Of a DNA stretch of 64,000 bases, positions 8,516-16,380 are shown in pieces (positions within the stretch are counted from its first letter, which is position 1; every line of letters starts with the position of its first letter). The position numbers were made by a program, and so were the translations under genes. The notes under the pieces were generated by a model. It made no database searches and was not told where the DNA came from. It worked only from the letters and a program-made list of their open reading frames with translations. Location: contig NZ_FZNP01000002.1 in assembly GCF_900188105.1 (NCBI RefSeq), positions 682,001 through 746,000 on the forward strand. The letters are read 5' to 3'. Source of the DNA: Actinomadura mexicana (GTDB lineage: Bacteria; Actinomycetota; Actinomycetes; Streptosporangiales; Streptosporangiaceae).

Positions 8516-8714
8516 GCTTCACCCCCGCCTTGTGAAGCGCGGCATGGGCACGAAACCGAATGCGGTCGCACTGACGCCGCTCCTCAGTGGGAGTGCCATC
8601 AGCGCACACGCAGCGAACTGCCAACCACTCCAGGTCCTCCGGACTCAACCAGACGGCCACCCGACCCAGGTTCGCCTCATGTTCGGGATCAGTTGGCTCT
8701 GGTGGTCTCGGCAT
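8493..8714 (-). CDS. 73-residue hypothetical protein
   Basis: Starts MPRPPEPTDPEHEANLGRVAVW and continues LSPEDLEWLAVRCVCADG, then a Cys-rich charged part TEERRQCDRIRFRAHAALHKAG. The composition and start look genuine and the protein resembles small conserved actinomycete hypotheticals, but I cannot assign a family. Two closely spaced cysteines plus a third (CVC...C) might bind metal or form a disulfide. It reads into segment A copy 2 on the opposite strand. Confidence 0.55.
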   Translation of the reverse strand: MPRPPEPTDPEHEANLGRVAVWLSPEDLEWLAVRCVCADGTPTEERRQCDRIRFRAHAALHKAGVKRDTSFDQ

Positions 8715-9132
8715 GGCGCGAGCCTAGAACGTCCCGACGCGCAGAAGCGCCACCGGCGGGGGCACTCCGGCTCCGGGAAGTGGGGGCGGTGCCCGTGATG
8801 GTCGCCGTGGGGTGAAGTTCAGGCGGGAGGGCCTTGCTGGTCACCCAGTGGGCCGCCGTCACCGCTCATGTCAGTCAGTTCGATGCTTCAGGCATCGTCC
8901 GGCAGCGCGTAGAAGCTGAGCGGTTCATAATCTTCCCGCCGTGGTCCAGGTGCTCCGTGGGCACGTCCTGATCATCGCAGCGCGGGCGGGTGTGCCCGCT
9001 GCGTGCCCGCTGAGAGGTGATCAACGGGGACAGGCGGCAGCCACCGCCACCGGGCAACGACCAACGCGCCCGGCCCGGCTCCGCCGGATCGCTGACGGCC
9101 TGCGTCCCGAAATTCTTCGAAGAACATCGGGA
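8715..9132. other. non-coding gap
   Basis: No gene or clear regulatory structure recognised, apart from the leader repeat that begins at 9133. Confidence 0.4.
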
Positions 9133-9231
9133 GGCGGTGTCGGATCGGGGCGGTGGTGTTCGTAGCCGGGGTGAGGCCGCCCACGAGGGGCGGCGCCAAC
9201 GCAAGGAAACGCGATCATGAAGCTGACGACC
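9133..9231 (+). repeat. leader duplication copy 1 (promoter and start of RibD-like gene)
   Basis: About 99 bp, from GGCGGTGTCGGATCGGGG through the ribosome-binding site to the first five codons of the RibD-like gene, is repeated at 11725-11828. Shared blocks include GTGTTCGTAGC, GAGGCCGCCCACGAGGGG and CGATCATGAA. The two copies therefore carry the same upstream region and translation start. Confidence 0.85.
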
Positions 9232-9840
9232 GTCACTCAGGTCACCATCGATGGAGTGATGCAGGGAAACGGCGGCGCGTCGGACGAGGACCGCAGGAAC
9301 GGGTTCGAGCGCGGCGGATGGGCCCTGGGGAAGGGCGACAACGAGACCAGGACGTTCATCAACCAGACCTACCAGCGCGCCAAGGCGTTCCTGTTCGGGC
9401 GGCGGACCTACGAGCTGTTCGCCGGTTCATGGGGGACCTTTACGGTCCAGGACGCCCCTGGCTGGGAGTCCGTCGTGGAAGCGTTGAACACACGGCCCAA
9501 GTACGTGGCGTCGACCACGCTCACGGATGCGCCGTGGTCGGACACGACCGTTCTGTCCGGAGACGTCGCGGCCGCCGTCCGGGAGTTGAAGGCCGAGCCG
9601 GGGGGTGAGGTGCAGGTGCACGGCAGTGGCATCCTGACCCGGTGGCTGCTGGAGAACGATCTGGTCGACGAGATGACTCTGATCACCGTCCCGGTGGTGC
9701 TCGGCCAGGGCGCGCGGCTGTTCCCGGACGCGGGCCCGGATCTCGCGTTCGACCTGGTCGAGTCGCGCGTCGACTCCAAGGGCGTGACGATCCAGGTCCT
9801 GCGGCCTGCCGGGCGTCCGCAGTACGCGCCAACGGCTTGA
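9217..9840 (+). CDS. dihydrofolate-reductase-fold protein (RibD C-terminal domain-like)
   Basis: A 207-residue stand-alone RibD_C/DHFR-fold protein. The N-terminal strand MKLTTVTQVTIDGVMQ, the FLFGRRTYELFAGSWG segment (NADPH-binding loop) and the VHGSGILTRWLLENDLVDEMTLITVPVVLGQG region are characteristic. Such proteins reduce unknown pterin-like or other substrates and are widespread next to YCII proteins and ECF sigma factors, as here. ATG start at 9217 after AAGGAAACGCG. A 53-bp gap leads to the YCII gene and then directly to the sigma factor, so 9217-11449 is probably one operon. Confidence 0.88.
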   Translation: MKLTTVTQVTIDGVMQGNGGASDEDRRNGFERGGWALGKGDNETRTFINQTYQRAKAFLFGRRTYELFAGSWGTFTVQDAPGWESVVEALNTRPKYVASTTLTDAPWSDTTVLSGDVAAAVRELKAEPGGEVQVHGSGILTRWLLENDLVDEMTLITVPVVLGQGARLFPDAGPDLAFDLVESRVDSKGVTIQVLRPAGRPQYAPTA

Positions 9841-9893
9841 AGTCGCTGGCCACCGAACCACGCCGTCTCGGCACCACAGGAGATGATCTTCAA

Positions 9894-10217
9894 ATGCGAT
9901 ACCTGGTTTCCGTGATCGATGACAAGAGCGAGCCCGGCAGCACGGACAGGGAGCCTGCCATCAGCGCGTTCAACGAACGGCTGATCGCCGAGGGCCACTG
10001 GGTCTTCGCGGGCGGCCTCGCGGACACCGACGCGGCCACGGTCGTCGACAACCGCGGCGAGCAGGCGGTGTTCAGCGACGGGCCTTTCGTGGAGTCGAAG
10101 GAGTACCTCGCCGGCGTCTGGGTGTGGGAGGCCCCCGATCTCGATGTGGCGCTCAAGCTCGCCGCCGAGGCGTCGAAGGTCTGCGATCGGAAGATCGAGG
10201 TGCGGCCGTTCCGATGA
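9894..10217 (+). CDS. YCII/DGPF-domain protein
   Basis: A 107-residue protein starting MRYLVSVIDD with a ferredoxin-like YCII fold; the family Asp-Gly-Pro-Phe signature appears as FSDGPFVESKEYLAGVWVWEA. A GGAG ribosome-binding site precedes the ATG. It overlaps the sigma-factor gene by ATGA, indicating translational coupling. YCII proteins are the standard genomic partner of ECF42 sigma factors and are thought to sense or process a small molecule, but their exact role is not established. Confidence 0.92.
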   Translation: MRYLVSVIDDKSEPGSTDREPAISAFNERLIAEGHWVFAGGLADTDAATVVDNRGEQAVFSDGPFVESKEYLAGVWVWEAPDLDVALKLAAEASKVCDRKIEVRPFR

Positions 10218-11449
10218 GCGATGTCGAGGAGGCGGTCACCCGGGCCCACCGCGAGGAGTGGGCCCGGGTGGTCGCCTCTCTGACCAGGCGCTTCGGTGAT
10301 CTCGACATCGCCGAGGAGGCGGCGGCCGAGGCGTTCGCGATCGCCGTGCAGCGGTGGCCGGCCGACGGTGTACCGCCCAACCCCGGTGCCTGGCTGACCA
10401 CCACCGCCAACCGCAAGGCCATAGACCGGATCCGGCGCGAGAACAAGCGCGACGACAAGCACAAGGAGGCTCAGATGGTGTATGACGACGACCCGCCCGA
10501 GCCTGTCGGCGCCATCGACGACGACCGGCTCCGGCTGATCTTCACCTGCTGCCACCCGGCGCTGGCGATGCAGACCCGCGTGGCGCTGACGCTGCGGATG
10601 GTCGGCGGTCTGACCGTGCCCGAGATCGCCCGCGCCCACCTGGTGGCCGAGACCGCCATGGAGCGGCGGATCACCCGCGCGAAGGCCAAGATCAAGGCGG
10701 CTCGCATCCCGTATCGGGTGCCGGCCGCGGAGGATCTCCCGGCACGCGTGTCCGGCGTGCTCGCCGTCCTGTTCCTGGTGTTCAACGAGGGCTACCTGGC
10801 CACCGGCCCCGACACCGGTCCCCTACGTCACGACCTGACCGCCGAGGCGATCCGGCTCACTCGCCTGATCCGCGCGCTGTTGCCGGGCGACGGTGAGGTG
10901 GCCGGGCTGCTGGCGCTGATGCTCCTCACCGAGGCTCGCCGCACCGCCCGGGTCTCGGCCGGGGGCGAACTGGTCCCCCTGGCCGAGCAGGACCGCGGGG
11001 CATGGGACGCGATGCTGATCGCCGAGGGGCACCGGCTGGTGCGCGAGCGCCTCGCCGCTGCCGCCGCCGGGACCGCTCCGGGCCGCTACCAGATCCTCGC
11101 GGCGATCAACGCCGTGCACACCTCTGCCCGCGACATCCGCGACACCGACTGGTCGCAGGTCGTCGCCCTCTACGACCAGCTCGTCCGCCTCGACCCCTCG
11201 CCGGTCGTCGTCCTCAACCGGGCCGTCGCGGTCGCCGAGCTCGACGGACCGGAGGTGGCACTGGCGGCCGTCGACCGTCTTGGGGACAGGCTGGCCGGCT
11301 ATCACGCCTACCACGCCACCCGCGCCGACCTGCTGCGCCGGCTGCACCGCGGTCATGAGTCCCGCGAGGCGTACGACAGAGCCATCGAACTGGCCGGCAA
11401 CACCGCCGAGACCGCCTACCTGACCCGCCGCCGCGACCAACTGCGGTAG
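10214..11449 (+). CDS. ECF42-type RNA polymerase sigma factor with C-terminal extension
   Basis: A 411-residue sigma factor. Residues 1-175 hold sigma region 2 (FGDLDIAEEAAAEAFAIAVQRW, then PGAWLTTTANRKAIDRIRR) and region 4 (GGLTVPEIARAHLVAETAMERRI). After it lies the long helical C-terminal domain of ~230 residues (LFLVFNEGYLA, LLALMLLTEARR, DWSQVVALYDQLVRLDPSPVVVLNRAVAVAE), the TPR-like tail that defines ECF42. ECF42 members have no classical anti-sigma factor; control is thought to act through the tail and the linked YCII protein. The gene overlaps the YCII gene and is followed by about 400 bp without an intact gene. Confidence 0.93.
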   Translation: MSDVEEAVTRAHREEWARVVASLTRRFGDLDIAEEAAAEAFAIAVQRWPADGVPPNPGAWLTTTANRKAIDRIRRENKRDDKHKEAQMVYDDDPPEPVGAIDDDRLRLIFTCCHPALAMQTRVALTLRMVGGLTVPEIARAHLVAETAMERRITRAKAKIKAARIPYRVPAAEDLPARVSGVLAVLFLVFNEGYLATGPDTGPLRHDLTAEAIRLTRLIRALLPGDGEVAGLLALMLLTEARRTARVSAGGELVPLAEQDRGAWDAMLIAEGHRLVRERLAAAAAGTAPGRYQILAAINAVHTSARDIRDTDWSQVVALYDQLVRLDPSPVVVLNRAVAVAELDGPEVALAAVDRLGDRLAGYHAYHATRADLLRRLHRGHESREAYDRAIELAGNTAETAYLTRRRDQLR

Positions 11450-11639
11450 CCACGGATCCCGGTCGACCACCCCGCGAGCAGCGGCGGCCGACCCGGGGCG
11501 CTCTGCCGATGCATTCCGCAACCCGTCGCGCCGGCGCGACGGTTTCGCTTCGTTCGAGCTTCGAATGCCAGGTCGCGACGCCTACCTCGCCACCGGCATG
11601 CCGTCCGGCGCGCGCCTGCCCGGCAGCGCCGTGGACGAC

Positions 11640-11722
11640 CCCAAGGCCAAGGGCGCCTTCTGCTGATCATGCGGCACTACGACGGCGTCAACGGCTCCAT
11701 CGAGTCCGGCGACAAAGTTCGC
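11640..11722 (+). pseudogene. possible YCII-gene N-terminal remnant
   Basis: In one frame the DNA here reads LLIMRHYDGVNGSIESGDK, resembling the first strand of a YCII protein, but there is no start, no domain body, and it runs straight into the duplicated leader at 11725. Very short, so tentative. Confidence 0.25.
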
Positions 11723-11724
11723 GG

Positions 11725-11828
11725 GGCGGTGTCGGATCGGGGGCGGGGTGTTCGTAGCAGGGGTGTGAGGCCGCCCACGAGGGGCCGGCCCTGAAGAGCA
11801 GGGAAGCACGATCATGAAACTGGCGACC
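11725..11828 (+). repeat. leader duplication copy 2 (in front of MFS gene)
   Basis: Copy of the 9133-9231 leader, with GGCGGTGTCGGATCGGGG, the GAGGCCGCCCACGAGGGG block and a start region ATGAAACTGGCGACC equivalent to the first five codons of the RibD-like gene. Confidence 0.85.
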
Positions 11829-11849
11829 AGGACACGGGTGCCGCGATGA
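11814..11849 (+). CDS. 11-codon leader ORF coupled to the MFS gene
   Basis: ATG 11814 opens an 11-residue peptide MKLATRTRVPR whose TGA overlaps the MFS start as ATGA. Its sequence aligns with the RibD-like protein start (MKLTTVTQVTI), so it is the truncated 5' end of a duplicated RibD-like gene. It may now serve only to bring ribosomes to the MFS start. AGCAGGGAAGC before it is a plausible ribosome-binding site. Confidence 0.6.
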   Translation: MKLATRTRVPR

Positions 11850-13282
11850 CGACCATGACGACGACCACGACGTCCACGACGTCCACCCGTCCGAAGTCCT
11901 CCCGGTCGATGTGGGCGATCCTGGCGCTGGTGCTGCTCGCCGACGCCCTGGACGTGATCGACGCGACCGTCACCAACATCGCCGCGCCCACCATCGCCGA
12001 CGAGCTGCACGGCGGCCAGGGCCTGATCAAATGGTTGGGCACGGCGTACATGCTCGCCATGGGCGTGCTGCTCATGGTCGGCGGCCGGCTGGGCGACAGG
12101 TACGGGCAGCGCAGGCTCTTCCTGATCGGGATGGCCGGCTTCACGGTCGCCTCGGCGACGGCGGGCGTGGCCCCCGACCCCGCACTGCTGATCGTGGCCC
12201 GGGTGGCGCAGGGGGCCTTCGGTGCCCTGCTGATCCCGCAGGGCATGGGGATCATGACGAAGACGTTCTCGCGCGAAATGCTCACCAAGGCGTTCGGGCT
12301 GTTCGGCCCGCTGCTGGGAGTGGCCACCATCGGCGGCCCGGTACTGGCCGGCCTCATCGTCAGCGCCGACCTGTTCGGCCTTTCCTGGCGCCCGATCTTC
12401 CTGATCAACCTGGTCCTGGGCGTGGTCGGTCTGGCGGTGGCGGTCAGGATCCTCCCCCGCGACGACGGCGACCACTCCACGGTCGTCGACGGGTGGGGCT
12501 CGGGCCTGCTCGCCGGCGCGATGTTCGGCCTGCTGTACGGCCTGATCGAGGGCTCCACCAGCGGCTGGACCACGATCCCGATCGCCTCGATCGTCGCCGG
12601 CCTGGCCTTCTTCGCCGCCTTCGCCCACCGCCAGTCGACCGCCGCCGACCCGTTGCTCGAACCGTCCCTGCTGCGCAACCGAGGCTTCACCTCCGGCCTG
12701 CTCGTCGGGCTCATCGTCTTCGCCGCCACGATCGGACTGGTCTACGTGCTGTCGCTGTACCTGCAGGAGGGCCTGCACGCCTCCCCGCGCGGCGCGGCGC
12801 TGGCCCTGCTGCCGCTGACCCTGGGCATCATCGCCTCCGCGTTCGCCGCCATGGGCGGCCTGATCGCCAAGCTGGGCCGCGCCCTGGTCTTCGTCGGCCT
12901 GGCCATCGTGCTGGCCGGCTGCGGCTGGGTGCTCGCCCTGGTCATGGCCTCGGGCACCGGCCCCGGCCTGGGGGCGCTCACCCCGGCGTTCTTCGTGATC
13001 GGTCTCGGGCTGGGCTGCTGCTACGGCACGATCTTCGACGTCGCCCTGGGCGACATCAACCCCGACGAGGCCGGCAGCGCCAGCGGCTCGCTGAGCTCAG
13101 TGCAGCAGCTCGCCGCCGGAACAGGATCGGCCGCGGTCACCTCGATCTTCTTCCAGGCCGCGAACTCCGGCTTCGACCACGCCATGAAGATCAGCCTGAT
13201 CGTCGTCCTGGGCTTGGTCGCCCTCAGCATCCCGCTCGTCACCCTGATGCCCCGCAGAGCCCTGAAAGAGGCCCGGAACTGA
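11846..13282 (+). CDS. DHA2-family MFS multidrug exporter
   Basis: A 478-residue, 14-TM major facilitator. After a Thr-rich N-terminus come the DHA2 signatures: LDVIDATVTNIAAPTIADEL in TM1, GRLGDRYGQRR in the TM2-3 loop, and the TM5 motif C-like GPLLGVATIGGPVLAGL. It would export drugs or metabolites using the proton gradient. Translation is probably coupled to the leader ORF. It shares its upstream region with the RibD-like gene of the ECF42 operon, so both may answer to the same promoter. It ends about 260 bp before a small secreted-protein gene. Confidence 0.93.
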   Translation: MTTMTTTTTSTTSTRPKSSRSMWAILALVLLADALDVIDATVTNIAAPTIADELHGGQGLIKWLGTAYMLAMGVLLMVGGRLGDRYGQRRLFLIGMAGFTVASATAGVAPDPALLIVARVAQGAFGALLIPQGMGIMTKTFSREMLTKAFGLFGPLLGVATIGGPVLAGLIVSADLFGLSWRPIFLINLVLGVVGLAVAVRILPRDDGDHSTVVDGWGSGLLAGAMFGLLYGLIEGSTSGWTTIPIASIVAGLAFFAAFAHRQSTAADPLLEPSLLRNRGFTSGLLVGLIVFAATIGLVYVLSLYLQEGLHASPRGAALALLPLTLGIIASAFAAMGGLIAKLGRALVFVGLAIVLAGCGWVLALVMASGTGPGLGALTPAFFVIGLGLGCCYGTIFDVALGDINPDEAGSASGSLSSVQQLAAGTGSAAVTSIFFQAANSGFDHAMKISLIVVLGLVALSIPLVTLMPRRALKEARN

Positions 13283-13541
13283 CCAGGGCCACCCCCCAGC
13301 TCGCATGCAGAACCGCCTCCCGGGATTTCCAGGGCCCCGGCCCAGCGCCGAACCGTCAAATCGGCATGACGGTACGTCTGCGGGGCCGGGGCTGCGGTTT
13401 CCGGATCTGTGTTGCGGCCGTCACCAGGTGTTTCGGCGACGCCGGGGGGCTGGGAAACGCCTTGGACGATGGGGCGTCCGGCACTAGCGGAACCCTCCTG
13501 GCCGCCGTAGGGTTCACCGCGTGATCAAATTTGGAGGGCGC

Positions 13542-13979
13542 GTGCTGCGCCTGGCCGCTGTCATGCTTCCCGCGTTGACGCTGACGACCGTGTTGGCGTC
13601 CACTTCGCCGGCGAGCGCGGCGGGCCCGTCATGCGGGTCGAGGTACGCCCTGCGCAGTACCCATTCGATTTACGTGAACTCCAAGGTCCGCGGGTATCTC
13701 AAGGTCTACTACAACTCCTCCAACGGCTATAACTGCGCACTGGCCGTCCGCAAGGGCTCGACGTCGCTCTACAGCATCAGGCTCAAGCTCTGCGTCTACA
13801 ACGCGGCCAGGACCAAGTACGGCAGCTGCAAGTACGACGGTTACAGCAAGCGGAACCATTGGTACTCCGGGCCGCTTTACGTCTACGCCCGCAATCGGTG
13901 CCTGTACGTCAATGCCTTCATCAACACCGACGGCGTGCACAAGGGGGAGCTGACCGGCAGGAAGGTTCACTGCGGCTGA
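13542..13979 (+). CDS. small secreted Tyr/Cys-rich protein
   Basis: A 145-residue exported protein with signal peptide MLRLAAVMLPALTLTTVLA and an ASA cleavage site. I chose the GTG at 13542 because GGAGG lies 6 bp upstream; a GTG at 13521 would add seven residues. The mature part (about 115 residues) is basic, rich in Tyr and Ser, with cysteines that could form two or three disulfides (CGSRYALR, NCALAV, LCVYN, SCKYDG, RCLYVN and a terminal HCG). The family is not recognised, though small secreted actinomycete proteins of this type are common. The 258 bp before it hold no gene. Confidence 0.8.
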   Translation: MLRLAAVMLPALTLTTVLASTSPASAAGPSCGSRYALRSTHSIYVNSKVRGYLKVYYNSSNGYNCALAVRKGSTSLYSIRLKLCVYNAARTKYGSCKYDGYSKRNHWYSGPLYVYARNRCLYVNAFINTDGVHKGELTGRKVHCG

Positions 13980-14216
13980 CTGGCGCCCGACCTCGGTCGC
14001 CCAGCCTGCGCCGCGCGACCGTCCGACGGCCGACCACATGCTCACTACATCTTTCTGAGGCGTGGTCCGGTGGTGATGCCGCCGGGCCACATTCGACGCT
14101 CGAAAGGTCCTTGCCCCGGGGCGACGTGGGGCGAGGCGTACCCCGCCGATGTGGAAACTCCGTGGGACTGCGACGACATGCGCCACATCATCCGTCCTGC
14201 CAACGAGGCTTATGGA

Positions 14217-14250
14217 ACCGGTCCCTCCGCGCAAACGCGGAGGGGCCGGT
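14217..14250 (+). terminator. strong hairpin after the secreted-protein gene
   Basis: A 15-bp stem (ACCGGTCCCTCCGCG with CGCGGAGGGGCCGGT, one mismatch) closes a CAAA loop, followed by CTGTTGATC. It is 238 bp past the secreted-protein stop. No gene is visible in 13980-14216. Confidence 0.7.
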
Positions 14251-14273
14251 CTGTTGATCAGCCGCTCAACCGG

Positions 14274-14295
14274 CCCGGCCCCCGCGGGGGCCGGG
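14274..14295 (-). terminator. GC-rich palindrome after the Cys-rich peptide gene
   Basis: A perfect 22-bp palindrome centred on CCCCGCGGGG lies 12 bp past the stop of the minus-strand gene at 14307-14561. No T-run, so the terminator role is inferred from position. Confidence 0.5.
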
Positions 14296-14306
14296 GCCCG
14301 TCGGAA

Positions 14307-14561
14307 CTAGCAGCTGTGTCCGTCACACAGTGAGCAGTACGACACCTGGCAGAACATGCAGGTGACCTGCACGTGTCCGGGCCTGTCGCACGCCTGGACG
14401 ATCGGAGGCGCCTCGGTGGTCACGAAAGCGACCGCCGAGCCCCCGGTACCGGGGAAGAGCGGAAGCGTTCCGATGGTCACGGAGGCGACTGTCGACCGCC
14501 CGGTACTAAGTGAACAATCAGGCGCTCCCATGAGCGGAGTGCCCGTGTGTGCGTTAGCCAT
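14307..14561 (-). CDS. cysteine-rich peptide, candidate orphan RiPP precursor
   Basis: An 84-residue protein. Residues 1-57 are neutral (MANAHTGTPLMGAPDCSL, then VASVTIGTLPLFPGTGG and VAFVTTEAPP). The last 27 residues are packed with Cys, Ser and Thr: VQACDRPGHVQVTCMFC then QVSYCSLCDGHSC, with six Cys in the final 26. AAGGTGG lies 9 bp before the ATG and a palindrome follows the stop, so it looks like a transcription unit. The layout of a bland leader and Cys/Ser/Thr-rich core ending in Cys is that of lanthipeptide-like precursors, but I see no LanM/LanKC or other modification gene here. It could instead be a zinc-binding micropeptide. Confidence 0.5.
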   Translation of the reverse strand: MANAHTGTPLMGAPDCSLSTGRSTVASVTIGTLPLFPGTGGSAVAFVTTEAPPIVQACDRPGHVQVTCMFCQVSYCSLCDGHSC

Positions 14562-15230
14562 TTATATCAACCACCTTGTTTTCTTGTTTCAGCCCCGGAG
14601 ACCTCCGGGCAGGCACCGGGATGAACCGGGCCCAAAGAAGACCGTGCGGGTTCGGGGCTGTTACGCAAGGTATTGAGTGAGCTGAAATCCCAGCAGGGGC
14701 CGGCACCTTGCCCTCGCGTGAATCGGGCAGACCGGGGGCCTGCCCGGGAATCCGCAACACTTTTTCCGCACGAGACCGCGTATCTGTAATGGGATCAGCG
14801 AACTTTTCGCAGGGAGTCCCCAGCCATGGCGGGACGGTCTGCGAACTGCTCGGCTCTATGCGTTGCCGGATGACAGAGACGAACGGCAACGGCCGCCCAC
14901 CGAGGCAGCCGCTCGTGCCGAATGAGGCATGGAACGCTCGTGCGAAGCGCTGGAGTCGGAGCCGCCCGGATCCAGGCAAGAGCAAGAGCAACGCAGCAGG
15001 GGGTGTGCTTCGTTGACTTGGGGTTGGGCTCGCGGTCTGGGTGTTCGGTGGGCGGGGTGTGGATGGTTCTGAGTGGGGCCAAGCGTGAGTACCGGGAGGT
15101 GCTTGAGGCGTTTGCCGGCTTGGACGAGGTGGTCCGAGGCCCGGCTGGATGGGATGCATCAGGAGGCACACGCTGAGGTACTCGCCATCGCGGCGGAGCG
15201 ACGCGGGGGATGATTCGCGGTACGGCGGGG
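14562..15230. other. gap without a supported gene
   Basis: This 670-bp stretch has lower GC near 14560-14800 (ATTTATATCAACC) than its surroundings. Open frames here lack convincing starts, composition or family features. It likely holds the promoter of the Cys-rich peptide gene and decayed DNA. Confidence 0.4.
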
Positions 15231-16265
15231 CTACGCCGGTTGCGAGCGGGCGTGCCCGTACTGGGCCAGGGCGTGGAAGGCGGCTTTGGGTTCCCAGGGC
15301 ATGTCCGGGTAGGCGGTGCCCTTGCGGTCGTCGGGGAGGACCTTGACGATGCCGAAGGACGCCCTGTCGAAGTCGTGGGCGTCGGTGTCGGCGTGGGGCA
15401 GGTCGTAGCGGGCGAAGGTGTAGACGAAGGCCGCGTCGATGCCCGAGGTTTCGAAGGTGCCGAGGAGTTCGCGCAGGTAGTCGGCCTGTTCCTGCTCGTC
15501 GCGGACGACCGGGCGGGTGAAGCGGGCGGGGCGGGCCTGGTCGTTCCACTCGATGACCTCGTCGCCCCGGCTCGCGATGGCGGCGGCGCCGCGGTAGGAC
15601 GCGCAGCCGAACTCGGTGACCGCCGCGGGCCTGCCGTGGGCGGTCAGGGCCCGCAGCCCGGCGGGGAGTTGGTCGGCGTTCTGCGCGTCGCGGTAGCCGG
15701 CGTCGGTGGCGACCATGTCGAACGGTGTCCAGTCGACGCCTTCGAACGGCAGCGAGGCGTAGCCGACGCGGCCGCCGAACTCGGCCCGCACGGCTGCGAC
15801 GGCCTTGTCGAGGAAGGCGTTGATCGCGGCGGGCAGGGTGGCCAGCACGGGCCGGAGTTGCTCCGGGTCGGACAGGACGGCGACTCTTTCCTGGAGGGTG
15901 TCGCCCGGGAGGAAGCCGGCGGTGCAGATGGAGATCTCCGAGCCGGTGAGGAAGACCACCTCGGCGCCGTCGCGGCGCAGCCGCTCCGCCCGGGCGGCGC
16001 TGTCGGTGAGGAAGTCGAGCAGTTCGTCCTGGGTGAGTCCGTTGGTGAACGGGCAGTACCAGACTTCGAGTCCGGCCTCGGCGGCGAGGTGGGCGGCCGT
16101 CTCCAGCCGGTCGCGGTCGCCGCCGGTGATCCGGACGGCGTCGCAGCGCAGGTCGGTGCGGATGATGTCCATCTCGCGGCGCACGGTGGCCGGGTCGAAG
16201 GGCTCGCGGGTGGTGGTTCCCGCGCTGGTGAATCCCGTGTCGAAGTTGATGCCGAGGGCGCGCAT
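15231..16265 (-). CDS. TIM-barrel glycoside-hydrolase-like protein
   Basis: A 344-residue cytosolic protein without signal peptide. It starts MRALGINFDTGF and shows alternating strands and helices with acidic residues at strand ends (CDAVRITGGD, VWYCPFTNG, VVFLTGSEISIC, VTEFGCASYRG, AAFVYTFARYD), the pattern of a (beta/alpha)8 glycoside-hydrolase-like fold. Similar actinomycete proteins have been labelled abortive infection proteins in databases without good support. It is divergent from a TetR gene, and two palindromes lie in the shared 115-bp spacer, so it is very likely that regulator's target. Confidence 0.7.
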   Translation of the reverse strand: MRALGINFDTGFTSAGTTTREPFDPATVRREMDIIRTDLRCDAVRITGGDRDRLETAAHLAAEAGLEVWYCPFTNGLTQDELLDFLTDSAARAERLRRDGAEVVFLTGSEISICTAGFLPGDTLQERVAVLSDPEQLRPVLATLPAAINAFLDKAVAAVRAEFGGRVGYASLPFEGVDWTPFDMVATDAGYRDAQNADQLPAGLRALTAHGRPAAVTEFGCASYRGAAAIASRGDEVIEWNDQARPARFTRPVVRDEQEQADYLRELLGTFETSGIDAAFVYTFARYDLPHADTDAHDFDRASFGIVKVLPDDRKGTAYPDMPWEPKAAFHALAQYGHARSQPA

Positions 16266-16290
16266 GGCCGTTCCTTCGAGTCGTAGTTAC

Positions 16291-16305
16291 GGTACGCACC
16301 GTACC
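16291..16305. promoter_or_regulatory. TetR operator candidate 1
   Basis: Perfect inverted repeat GGTACG-CAC-CGTACC, 25 bp upstream of the glycoside-hydrolase-like gene, in the divergent spacer with a TetR gene. Confidence 0.8.
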
Positions 16306-16346
16306 CTATAGCTGATTCTGTTTGCCGCTGGTGAGGTTGGTCTGGA

Positions 16347-16359
16347 GTACGCTTCGTAC
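16347..16359. promoter_or_regulatory. TetR operator candidate 2
   Basis: Inverted repeat GTACG-CTT-CGTAC, the same half-site as operator 1, 21 bp upstream of the TetR start. Together they suggest dual repression and autoregulation. Confidence 0.8.
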
Positions 16360-16380
16360 CCTGGCGGATGAAGGGGCTGC

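Noticed and set aside
14795..15176. Overlapping open frames on both strands between the Cys-rich peptide and glycosidase-like genes
   Set aside because: No start signals, domain features or coding-like composition.
15231..16265. Phage abortive-infection gene
   Set aside because: The label exists in databases for similar proteins, but the sequence reads as a TIM-barrel hydrolase and there is no defence-gene context.
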